A stretch of 64,000 bases of DNA, taken from assembly GCA_003415625.1 (NCBI GenBank), contig PYIU01000006.1:3782001-3846000 (forward strand), written 5' to 3'. The stretch is from Aquanectria penicillioides (Eukaryota > Ascomycota > Sordariomycetes > Hypocreales > Nectriaceae). The notes below the pieces were generated by a model. That model worked only from the letters and a program-made list of their open reading frames with translations, ran no database searches and was not told the origin of the DNA. The translations under genes were made by a program, and so were the position numbers. Of this stretch, positions 10,373 through 20,459 are shown piece after piece. The first letter of the stretch is position 1, and the number at the start of each line of letters is the position of its first letter.

Positions 10373-12793
10373 TTACTCCACTTCAACGAATTCCGACGGC
10401 AAATAGTCCTCCTTAAATTTCTGAAATAAATCCGGAGCAGACTGAAACAATCGTTTTATCTCCACGCACACATCTTGGTGAGGCAACGGCTCCCAGCTAT
10501 AACGTCTAAGAAATTTCAAGAATTCTTTATATATGTCCGGTTCATCCTTGAATGTTTCCTAAAATCATACAGTTAGTGTTAGATGTTTTCTAAGTGGATC
10601 AACACTTTACCTTGACTCTATTGACGAAGGATAAAGATTCATCAAATGTAGGTCGTTCTTTCTTTGCTTTAACATTGTTCTCTTTTCCATTTTCGCCTCT
10701 TATTGGATTTCCTTCTCCATCATATTGCTTTTCTTCTTCTTTCTCCTGTTCGTTTTTAGATCGTCTACGCTGAGCCTTGCTTCTTGTGTGGTGCGAATGC
10801 TCTACAACAGAGTCGTGCGTGTGACCGAGATTCAACATTGGAGCTTTTGATTTTTCGAAAGCACAGTGCGCCTTAAAGCTATCATCAATAAAGTGCCCCC
10901 TGGGTAAAAAGCTATTGAAACCCGGCAAGAGTTCCGGATGACCCGTGAATAGGTCAATCACGCGCGCCATCACCGTAGGCGTATCAATACTTGTGCTAAA
11001 GTCAGCGATTCTAACTTCTTTAGCATAAAGAAAGAGAGAATACTCACAGCTCTTTCTTAAAATGTTGCATAACCTGTAAAAACTCATCATAAACCTCAGG
11101 GGCATCGGAAAACGTTGCTTTTACATGGTCGAGAAACTCGAGTGCATCGTCAAGTACACTCTGCTGTGCATTATCGATTTGACCCGCCTTGAGGTGACTT
11201 GTCAAAGCCTCATTCACGACTAGTACATCCCCAGGCATGGAGTTCTCGTGCTCCGAGTCCTCCTCTGTATCTTCATTTTCGCTTTCAAAGTCTGCGTCGA
11301 GACCAATATCTGATGGAAGGGCGGCGAGAGATAATTCTTCCAAATGGCCACCCAAGTGCTTCAAGATGCCAGTTCTTCCTGATCCAGTGCTCTTTAAACA
11401 CAGAGGGCATTGGGATGCTTCCCAGCCAGGATCTAGACCATGATCATGAGCAAGGTGTGATATCCAATCTCGATGATTTGCGAATATTCTTGAAAAGGTG
11501 CATTTCGTATCGAGACACTGCCATGGCAGTAAGTCATTGAATAAATGCCGCTTCCATAGAATTTTGGCGTTGGTGCGAATAACAACGCATCTACCACAAG
11601 CGACACAGGTAAACGGTTTTCCTTGATCGGCTCCTTGAGGTAGAGGTGGAATGCGAACAGAGCGACTCCCTTCAACATGATATGACATGACGGTGTCTGC
11701 ATTAGAAGCTGATGAGGGATTGGAGGACCCAACGCCTGAATCATGAAATTTAGAGCCAGAGGCGGCTGACCGGGAAACACCTAGAAGTTGTTCCAGCCGA
11801 TCGTCGTCTTCACCTTTGGCCTGCCTTTCCCTGTCTCCTTGGCATCTAAGATAGCGCTCATAAGCTGCTTTTCCAAGTCGGGATACCAGTGCATCACTTG
11901 CTCTGGGGAATCTTGTCCCTATTTTATCACAGTAGACATTATGAGGAGACCAATTTTGCGGGCCTATGAGTCTTGCCGACTTCTCTCGCTCAAGATCGAA
12001 CACCGGGCTCTGAAATAAAGGATCTAGCTCCATGAGACACATGGTGTCTATCTTCAAATCGTCTGCGACTTCTCGGATGCTATCTAATCCGTAGTCAGAG
12101 GTACTATCAGAAGAGGAGTCACTACTTTGGTCATCGTGGGCTGCCTCCATGAGAGCTTTTAGCTTCTGCATGCCGTCTCCATGGGGCCATATTATCTCCG
12201 GTTGGAGATGAGCCAGAGAAATAAGTCCTAAACTTGATTACTACTGCCGCCCAGAAAAATGTCCAAGAGGGTTCGTGTTCATGGGCAGAAATGGTGGAGG
12301 AGAACATACTTGTGAAGAGGGTTTTGCTGATGCTGACAAGCATCTTCAGTACGGCACGCCGCAGACTCTGGGATCTCGCGAATGTGTCATCAAGCTTCCC
12401 AGCACATATCCCATACCCATCCGACCAAAGTTTGAGGCGACTGTAGCTCCTTTTTAAACTCACGTGAGCTTCCCGTATGTCTTTGCGTTCCTCTCGTCTC
12501 GCTATGAGATTGTTGGCGATGGCCTCGAAGACCCTAATCGTTTCCCCGCATAGTCGCGCAACCAAGCTCTCTTCGTGCGGAGCAATTCCATACGCAGCCG
12601 ATGATGCATCTAAGAACAACTGAACTAGGGATGCTGAATCGAAGGCCTCCTGGTTGCGGAGTCGCTCCATGACTTCTGATTCATCAGAAGTCCCGGTGTT
12701 CCCGGACATCATGGTGCTCTTGCGTGAATTAGGATTAGCCGAAGGAACAGTACTGTCTGGACATGACTTGAACCTGAGGTGTAGATATCCCAA
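10373..12793 (-). CDS. C2H2-type zinc-finger protein with two Sin3-like PAH repeats
   Basis: Four exons: 12310-12793, 11048-12227, 10611-10995, 10373-10558; introns of 82, 52 and 52 bp are phase-consistent (744 residues from 12793; Met 28 or 29 near 12712 may be the true start). Residues 1-180 are helical. Residues ~365-470 carry the fungal C2H2-type block ([67 protein letters not shown]). An acidic linker follows. PAH1 (~518-588) spans intron 2: [31 protein letters not shown], then [20 protein letters not shown] and [11 protein letters not shown] basic linker precedes PAH2 (~668-740): [60 protein letters not shown] repeats in Sin3 bind short helices of transcription factors, so a nuclear scaffold role is inferred. 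It is divergent from the DUF7580-like gene. Confidence 0.85.
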
Positions 12794-12996
12794 CGTCTCA
12801 TCTTTTCAGCTCTAGCACAGATGAACCAATTACGGTCAGCACAGTAGCGCCACCATGTAAGACACAGCCCTTCAGCACAGCCCCGCACAGCCTCTGCCTC
12901 TCCCATTTCAGGCCTGAGGGAGCCTTGTGCAGATCGAACGTGCTGCCTAAGAATAAGACTCACGTCCCACAACTCGAGATTCTAGCATCGAAATCC
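12794..12996. promoter_or_regulatory. Short bidirectional promoter
   Basis: About 200-280 bases separate the divergent starts of the C2H2-PAH gene and the DUF7580-like gene, depending on which Met is used. Both genes must share regulatory DNA here. No TATA box or known operator is obvious. Confidence 0.5.
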
Positions 12997-14921
12997 ATGG
13001 ACCCGGTATCGTTGACGTTGGGTGTCCTGCCGTTGGTCGGCGGGGCGATAAAGACATACAAGGTCATTCACAAAAAGCTCAAAGTTTTCCGCCATTATTC
13101 TCGGGAGCTACGGCGGATTCATAAACAGGTCGACCGCCAATCACACTTCTTTTCCAACGAAATCCATCTTCTGTTGAGGCCCGTGATCGAGGATGAATCT
13201 ACAGTAGAGTCCATGTTGAAAGATACGCACCACTCGAAATGGAGCAGCAGCGAACTTGAGATCGGGATGAGACAGACACTTGGCAAGAACTATGAGGCCT
13301 GTCAAGATGTTATCGAAGAGATTGTATCTATAACAGAAAACCTCCAGGGCATTTTTAACTGCTTTGATGAATTGATAGCTCATTGCGACGAGGCAAGTGA
13401 ACCCGGTTGGAGTATTTATCATGATATTAAAGCTTACAATACCAGGGTGAATCATTGAGAGATGGCGTGCGCCGACTGCGCACTCGAATTAAGGTCACAT
13501 ATGACGAATCAGAGTTTGATAAACGTATCAGAGACCTCCGTCAGTCTAATGAAGACCTCAAACTCCTTCGGGAACAGGTACATGAGCTGAGCAAGCTCAG
13601 CGTGACTGTAGACTCGGGCCAGAAGCTACAGAAACGACTTAATCAAGAGTATGGCCAGTTTCGAACAATCAGAGAAGCATCGAGGGCATTCCACGGCGCC
13701 CTTGCAACTGTTTGGTCGAGGGCTCTATCTTCCGAGTCGACGAACGAGGTCAGGCATAAAGTAAGATTATTTCTCGACGCTGAAGTCAAAGAAGATGTCT
13801 ACATGAATGTTGTTATAACTTGTTTTGGGCATAATACTGCCACCAAGTGAGTAAGACAATTAAGCTACAGGCAGGAAATAGTGCTAATCGAGAGCACTAG
13901 CAGCCTGAGACAGGAGAAATTCACTGCACTGCAAGTTCGGTCCCAAAACCGTCACTGGGTAGATGAACCAGCCTTGCCCTCTGATATTTGCAAACAGGAT
14001 TGCTCTAGCGATTTCACTCGAAAGCGGAGAAAGGTCCGGTTTGCACAGCAGGAACCTGACCGCTCGCGCATAGATCTAGCCTCCAGTTCGATGGAGAAAA
14101 GCCATAAACAAAACCAAGACTCGTGCGGAATTGACTTGCGCTCTAAAGACCTTTGTTCAGTACTGCACGAAACTTGCAACACCCCATTGAACGAGAATTC
14201 TGCTTCTACCTGCCTCGGGTACATTGACGGCGTGTCTCAGGCGAGCTTTCGGCATCTTTTCTACAGCAGTGAGATATCAAATAACGAGCAAAACTTATCT
14301 AAAACTTCGATCCAGAAAACGCGTGCTTCCATATCTATGGATGATGTGTTGAGCCAACCTGCCGAGACATCTATTTCGGTTGTGGAACAGCTCAAACTAG
14401 CTCGGAATCTAGTGTCGGCGATCTTAAAGTTTTACTCAACTCCTTGGTTGAGAGACTACTTTTCCCTATATGATCTGTCATTTTTCCACATGAATAAGGA
14501 TTTATCCACAAGTCTAAAGACACTTCACATTGGCTTAGAATTTGTCCAGTCGCCTTCAAGCCAGTTCCCGCGGCCTGCCGAAGGAGTGGGCAGTCTGGGG
14601 GAACTGAACGAGGCGGTAGAGCATGCAAAGCTGCAATATGGCGTACGGAACCTCACTCTTTGGAGCCTTGGCGCGATTCTCCTTCAGATTGGCCGCTGGT
14701 CGAAGATAGAAGCACCAGATGATATTGTCGGGACTCGGAAGCTTTCGTCCCAAGTCCCAAGTCTGGGACCACGGTATCGAGATCTGACCAAAAAGTGTCT
14801 GGAATGTGATTTTGGGTACGGAGAGGACCTTTCTAAGCCGCGATTACAGCAGGCAGTATACGAAAGTTTAGTCTGTGGGCTAACTGACATGATCAGTAGC
14901 CTAGATATTAGCAATGATTGA
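12997..14921 (+). CDS. Fungal DUF7580-like protein with helical N-terminus
   Basis: ATG at 12997 gives MDPVSLTLGVLPLVGGAIKT, a hydrophobic N-terminal helix as in many fungal signalling proteins; an in-frame ATG lies at 12925. The N-terminal ~300 residues are mostly helical and charged. The C-terminal part has the DUF7580 pattern LKLARNLVSAILKFYSTPWL and a kinase-fold-like tail (LTLWSLGAILLQIGRW, YRDLTKKCLECDFG). Intron 1 is needed because the first frame stops at 13456-13458. The best phase-consistent choice is 13397-13461 (GTGAAC...GAGAG), but its edges are uncertain. Intron 2 starts at 13847 (GTGAGT), with a GCTAAT branch site; acceptors at 13894, 13900 and 13903 all keep the frame. Function is unknown; related architectures are discussed in fungal cell-death and prion-type signalling, which is inference here. 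Confidence 0.75.
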
Positions 14922-17492
14922 TCAAACCCAATGGAAATAGGCAATTCCATCGGGCAGCATGGTTCCCTCCCTCGAGTTCCAGTTGGTGGTAATAATGGGG
15001 TCAATAGGATAAACCTTGTATGTGTCTAATTCAAATTAATTTATCAACTCAGAGATTTGTAGATGATTTGAACACCAGAAGTCGGCATTGCATTCATCTC
15101 TGGAATCAAGGACATTGCCACGTGATTTGACTTTTCACTCCCTACTCCTCGTATCTACTCTCACGTCTTACCACCCCTCGGGATACTCTGATTCAAACCA
15201 TTCACTGGCATGATGGTTTACCAACACACTTAGGGCGGAAATGTCTCACACTTATAGCACCAACATGAAATTTATCTGAGCCATCCATCCTGAATGAGTG
15301 AATGTATTGAACGGCCGTTTCTCGGTCCTGGAAATCAGCCATGTCATGATCAGGCGAATTTTCACTGAACATCCAAGTCCTGTGTTAAACACCTGAGAAG
15401 CTGTTATACTATCGAAACGTTCTAGAATATCGTCATCCAAATATCATAGTCTCGTTATTGGCCAAGCACGCCCCCGAAATGAAATGCTCCATATCCACTT
15501 GACAGCGGCCACCACACATCTTCCCTTTCCAAAACACCCAGACCCTTCCCGCTACAATACCCAACTATTGTTTAACATCCAACCGACAATCCACTCACCT
15601 TTAAACTAACCAATCAACCCATAGACCTCTCCAAAGGCACGAGCGACCACCCTGGGCCGTTTTCTGAAACCTGGATGGGAGAAACACATCCTAGCGTGTG
15701 AGCCTCCACTTAAGTGTCAAGAACCTCATCTAACTTGCTTACAAGCCTATTATGAGGAAATTGAATTAGACCTTGCAAATTTCCCGAATGGCATGGTCAT
15801 TGTCCTACCAGGCAAAGGAACCACCCTAAAGTCCGAAGTGCTCCAATTTCCTTCTCCCGCCACCAGAGATACACAAAATTACTCCGTACACTTCTGCCTC
15901 AACATCCCCGTCTGGCCACCTCATCGATTTCGACCCAGAATTCTGCGAGCGGAGAACCGCACTTTCTACAGAAAACTCAGTGCGTATGGGCATTGACTTA
16001 CCTGGAGAATTTGTAAATTGCGTTTGGGCATCGGTAAAGGAAGATATGGATCACAGGAAAGTGACATGAGGCGATGCGTTTTCTGGGAATCTTGTGGCAG
16101 CGCTCCAAGATTCCTTTGATGAGCCGATCGAGACATTATACCATCTTATTATTGTAAGACATTTTTTCTTTACCGGAACCTTTATGCCACGACTCTGTCG
16201 CCATCTTTAAGCTAACCGAAGATAGTTGAGGGGTCGCAATACCGTGTACAATGGCCAGGACATGTCCTTCAGCCCTACAGATGTCGGTAACATGGACATG
16301 AACTGTGCAACGCCAATTAATCTACCGCACCATAAGCGAACGCCAGGCAGGGTATACTACAACATTCTCATGTCATGAAATTACCAACACCTCGATGGGT
16401 TGCAGAACTCTCGCTCAAACTCTAAGAATCGGACGTAATGTTCTCTCCGACAGTGCTTGATTGCTGAGAGCATACATGTTCTACAACACTCTTTGGAAAA
16501 TTCGCTGGTTCGAAACAGAGAATGCATTAATTTGTACTATGGATTCAGTGACGCTGTGACTGTCAATTGGCCTGTCAGGTAAGCGATGAACCAAAAAAAA
16601 CATGCCAGTTTGGTTCTAACTTCGTACCGAGCGGGAATGAACGACTATGATTTTGGCCTCTCTCAACAAGTCGATCATATTGACTAGATCACATAGGACA
16701 GGTTTCTAGAGGTGTACTCGGCGAATCTTTTCAAAGAGGTGATGGAAGCTGGCGGCGAAACCCATTTGGCGTTCACATTGTTGTTCGTCTACGATCAGAC
16801 TATATGTGCAACTTTGTTGAGAAGCTTCAAAATGACATGCATCATCTCTCGTTTGGTCAGGCGTATCATCCCCGGCCTCGCTGCTTAGTAGGCTGCCGGT
16901 AGCACTGTCGCAGTCAGCCGGGACAAGAAAATCGCTTGGAGATTAAGCCTAAGCTGTAGGGTAAATTAAGCTTAATTCATACAATTAAAAATGCACTGCT
17001 GTAAATTTTAGAAGACTTTGCGCGTAATTATGCGATTTCAAGCGATCATTTTAGTTTATAAAACCAGGATTAAAATCTTCAGTTATCGTGATACACGTAT
17101 ATGGATTGATTCATTGATTGAAAGAGGATTAATTGATTGATTGACCGATATAGCGGAAAATACGTCTTCACCCTGTCCAAAATTGCCGGATCATCCGAAT
17201 CTCACGTTTCTGGTAAGACCTATTGTCTAGTCAAGTAGTGGAGGGTCGACGCCTCTTGTGATAACACCGATGACAGCGAAGGTCTCAACTTAGAGGCTTT
17301 CCAAGTGAAACGCGTTCCACACGATACTGACAACTTCAATTCCTGCGAGCTTACCATGTGATCGCTGACAAATCCGCCCTCCTTGTCTTACTCTCGCCCG
17401 GAAGCCTACTGATTGTGCCACCAGCTTCATGGTTGTGTGCACAAATCCTCACGGTAGCAAGGATCGTCTAGCGTCCGGTATCGTGGCCCACA
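14922..17492. other. Gene-poor stretch with possible decayed genes and AT-rich DNA
   Basis: No intact gene. Between about 15640 and 16900 short coding-looking segments appear in shifting plus-strand frames, for example YYEEIELDLANFPNGMVIVL near 15750-15810, GDAFSGNLVAALQDSFDEPI near 16070-16130, and ECINLYYGFSDAVTVNWPVR near 16520-16580. Stops and frame changes separate them. The part from 16960 to 17200 is AT-rich with repeated TTGATTGATTGA words. Confidence 0.4.
15640..16900 (+). pseudogene. Possible relic gene(s), family not recognised
   Basis: Several open segments of 30-70 codons with ordinary protein-like composition follow each other on the plus strand, but need frameshifts or unsupported introns to join. 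The last segments (SYRAGMNDYDFGL near 16620-16660) vaguely recall the C-terminal region of fungal acyltransferases. This is a weak impression and no function is claimed. Confidence 0.25.
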
Positions 17493-18485
17493 ATGGAGTC
17501 TTTGCAAGTTCAACTATCGTACGACTTCATTCGTTTAGAAACTAAGCCCACTGTCGAGCTTTGCTACAGTTTCAGCCCCGCTACGCTCTCGCAAAAGACC
17601 GGCCCATGTCTCATCGTCTTTGTGAACGGCCTCGGCCTCCCGCAATCAGGATGGACATCGGTCATCACCAAAGTGCAACATTTGCTCCCCGAGGGACTAC
17701 CCGCAATCCTCACGTACGACCGCTTCGGACAAGGCCAGACTGTTGATCATGACCCAGCGGACCAGGACGCCCCCGATCCCAGCCACGGCCACGACTGTAT
17801 GAGTGCAGTCTCGGACATGCGCCAGCTAATTACTCAGATTGTAAACAACAAGATGGGCATTGGTGCCACTGACAGTGTCAGGCTGTTACTGGTGGGCAAC
17901 TCGATCGGTTGCGCCCTAATCCGACTATACGCACAACACCACCCAGATACTGTAGCCAGTGTTCTATTTCTAGACAGCACCCTCACCGACTCGGATTTCG
18001 TATCGATTTTCCCGGATCCGGATGCCACCGACTTTGATCCATCGACACTCCCTGGTGGAGTTACTGTGGAACAGCTTCGGATGACACGCCAGAAAATCGG
18101 GGAGCTGTTCCATCCCAGGGTCGGGAATAAGGAGGGATTGAGCAGACGGAATCTTATTGAGCTTGTGCCTCATAGCGACTCTCCGAGTCTACACGGACCC
18201 AGCGGCAGGCCCCCATTCATCACTGTTGTGGGCCATGATTTTGTGGTCCTTGCCGAGGACATGGAGGAGAAGCTTGGAGTGCCAGTCGCCCTCACACAGT
18301 TCTATTTCAATCCGTACTGGCATCAGTACAACAGAGGCTTAGCAAGGCTTACGAGCGCAGAAAGGAGTCGGGGTCCCTTCCAAGCGCCAGGAGCGGGCCA
18401 TTTCATCCAAGCGGACAACGCGGATTACGTGGCAGAGAGGCTGTTTCAGCTGTTGGGAGACGTTCAAAACCTAGGCCAAGATTAA
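17493..18485 (+). CDS. Alpha/beta-hydrolase fold protein
   Basis: Single exon, 330 residues, with no signal peptide, so probably cytosolic. The fold is shown by an oxyanion-region motif LIVFVNGLGLPQSGW (~residue 42), YDRFGQGQT, the nucleophile elbow GNSIG with Ser137, a strand end VLFLDS, and the C-terminal catalytic His in GAGHFIQ (His303). The acidic triad member is not certain (Asp161, or one near the VVGHDF segment at about residue 248). Family members are esterases, lipases or C-C hydrolases; the substrate cannot be predicted. The gene stands alone between long non-coding stretches. Confidence 0.85.
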   Translation: MESLQVQLSYDFIRLETKPTVELCYSFSPATLSQKTGPCLIVFVNGLGLPQSGWTSVITKVQHLLPEGLPAILTYDRFGQGQTVDHDPADQDAPDPSHGHDCMSAVSDMRQLITQIVNNKMGIGATDSVRLLLVGNSIGCALIRLYAQHHPDTVASVLFLDSTLTDSDFVSIFPDPDATDFDPSTLPGGVTVEQLRMTRQKIGELFHPRVGNKEGLSRRNLIELVPHSDSPSLHGPSGRPPFITVVGHDFVVLAEDMEEKLGVPVALTQFYFNPYWHQYNRGLARLTSAERSRGPFQAPGAGHFIQADNADYVAERLFQLLGDVQNLGQD

Positions 18486-20459
18486 GGGTTTTGGAGATTT
18501 AGGCTGAGATGACAGCTAGGAACAGTTACATCGGCTAGCTGCTGTGCGTGTAGCAGAATTTCATAAAGGAAACATAAAAGTTGGAAACAGGTTTGGAAAA
18601 TCAAACGGATCTGCAAGTCGTGGTTTGCGTAAAACAATCCTTCTGTATGCGACAGGAAGATCATGTTTAGAGCCCAAAATCAACCTCAGGGTGTGCACTT
18701 GTTGACCCCGCAAGATACGGCGAAAACGGCACCGGGGAGCCGAAAAGACCTGGTCCTGGAATTGATTGAAGCTTTTCATGGAGGCATCAATTAATCTACA
18801 TGAATTATTGTGTGACGAATAGAATGTCATGTAAATAAAATCACGGCCAGTGAGGGTTCGCAGTTTGCACCGCCATGTGAACAATGAGCATCCCTACCCT
18901 GGACCGAAACCCGAAGGCGTTTACAGGCTTTCAACCCCTCCAAAACGTCCGAAATATTTTCCAATGCACGCCCCAATTGAACCGTTTGCGTTGCGGATCA
19001 AAGCCCGTTTTTGCTCCAATGCAAACTGTTTACTGCTTGACAATCTTCTGGACGCGGATTGGCGCGCGTACGAGCTTAGTGCTTCCTCCATGGCTAGCAT
19101 CAAAGAGGAGAGCTTGTGCGGAACCGCCCATGAAAAAAAATGAAACAAACTCAACACAGTTGGTGATTGGGAGTGTAAATCCTTGGAGAATCTCATCTGA
19201 ACTCACCGAGCTTCCCCAGCCGACAGTCCAGGCCGTTGTCCAGGCTTCGTGCAGGCTGCTGACCAGGAAAAGGAGGAGTTTCTACGCAATTGTCAATGGC
19301 CAACACACGCAGCGCTATGAGCGCATGCCGCCAAAACAAACAGTGTGAAACTCGTCCAAATATCCCACCTCTCACAGCACGGCACGACCAACAATGACTC
19401 TGGACGACTCTAAAACCCCCGTGCCTCGGGCCAATGCGGACGGTCGCCACCCCCTGAGAACCTGGGATAGGGCCCCCAAGATGGACCCCCAAGGCCCCCA
19501 AGACGGCCTCGCCTAAAAGTAAAACAAAAGCAGCACATTGAAAACTCGAGGCACGTCATAGGGACAAGTCAGGTCATGACGGCGGCGCGTCTCAATCGGG
19601 AGCTCTGCCAATGGCACGCGTCTCATTTGAAACAACGCAGCAGCACGACGCTGCTAGCGCTTGGCTCGAGATAAGAGGACAAGGTTATTCCAAAACATCC
19701 TAGCGACCCAAAAAATAACGTTGGATTGATATCCCTGGCCTGTGGATCCGCGGAAGACAGACGCCAGCACGGAAAATCTAGCAGCCCCGGTCTGTCGCCA
19801 CGATCCCCGGCCGATACGTTCGGCTATGCTACCGCATGTGCCCCTTTGATATTAAGGAACCTCGCTTTTGTGGACCCCGATCCGCCGGTAGATGCCCAGA
19901 CATGCCGCGTGCAGGTGAGAGAAAGGTGAGATTCATAGTTAGAAAGAAGAGTGAGGAGTAAGAGTGAGAGCCGGAGATGGATGAACAAGGTCATGGACAA
20001 GGAACATGGATGTGGATAATGGATATCGACATGGACATGGACATGGACGCAGGCACAGACGCGGACGCACACATGCTCCATACTGGATGAACAAGGCGGG
20101 AGACACCCAGAAAGACAGACGGAGCACGCAGAACAAGATATATAACATGGACATGACGGCCGCAACTACATCGCTGCCTCTGCTTCTTCCTTTGGTCTTT
20201 GAGCGGCATCTTCGCAGCCTTCGTTTCTTCTTCGCCGCAAGTACGGTCTGTTGTCATTCCTTTCGTAACCCTGGTGGTTAACATTCATTCTTTGCTATTC
20301 CCTTCGTTTTTAGATACTTGGAATCATTGTGTTTTTTTTTTTTTGTGTTCTATCCGCTCCTTTCACCTCAAGACCGGAAAGTTTCAAGAGGCAGAAACAG
20401 AAACAAAAAGAAAAAGAAGAAAAATCAAAACATCTACTACACACACAACTTCGCCCATC
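18486..20459. other. Long upstream region of the cellobiose dehydrogenase gene
   Basis: About 2 kb without a credible gene. An open frame at 18884-19348 has no recognisable features. From 19980 to 20090 the words CATGGACA/GACATGGA recur (imperfect 6-bp periodicity). A T-run at 20332-20343 and a purine-rich leader with many AGAAA words (20380-20440) precede the start codon, consistent with a long 5' UTR. Confidence 0.55.

Noticed and set aside
13847..13870. A 24-base intron (GTGAGT...CTACAG) in the DUF7580-like gene
   Set aside because: It fits the phase but is too short for splicing; acceptors at 13894-13903 behind a GCTAAT branch site fit equally well.
16508..16517. GGTTCGAAAC, a possible tRNA T-loop
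   Set aside because: No acceptor stem, D-arm or anticodon arm can be folded around it.
18884..19348. 154-codon open frame upstream of the CDH gene
   Set aside because: No family features, no codon bias and overlapping frames of similar size on both strands.
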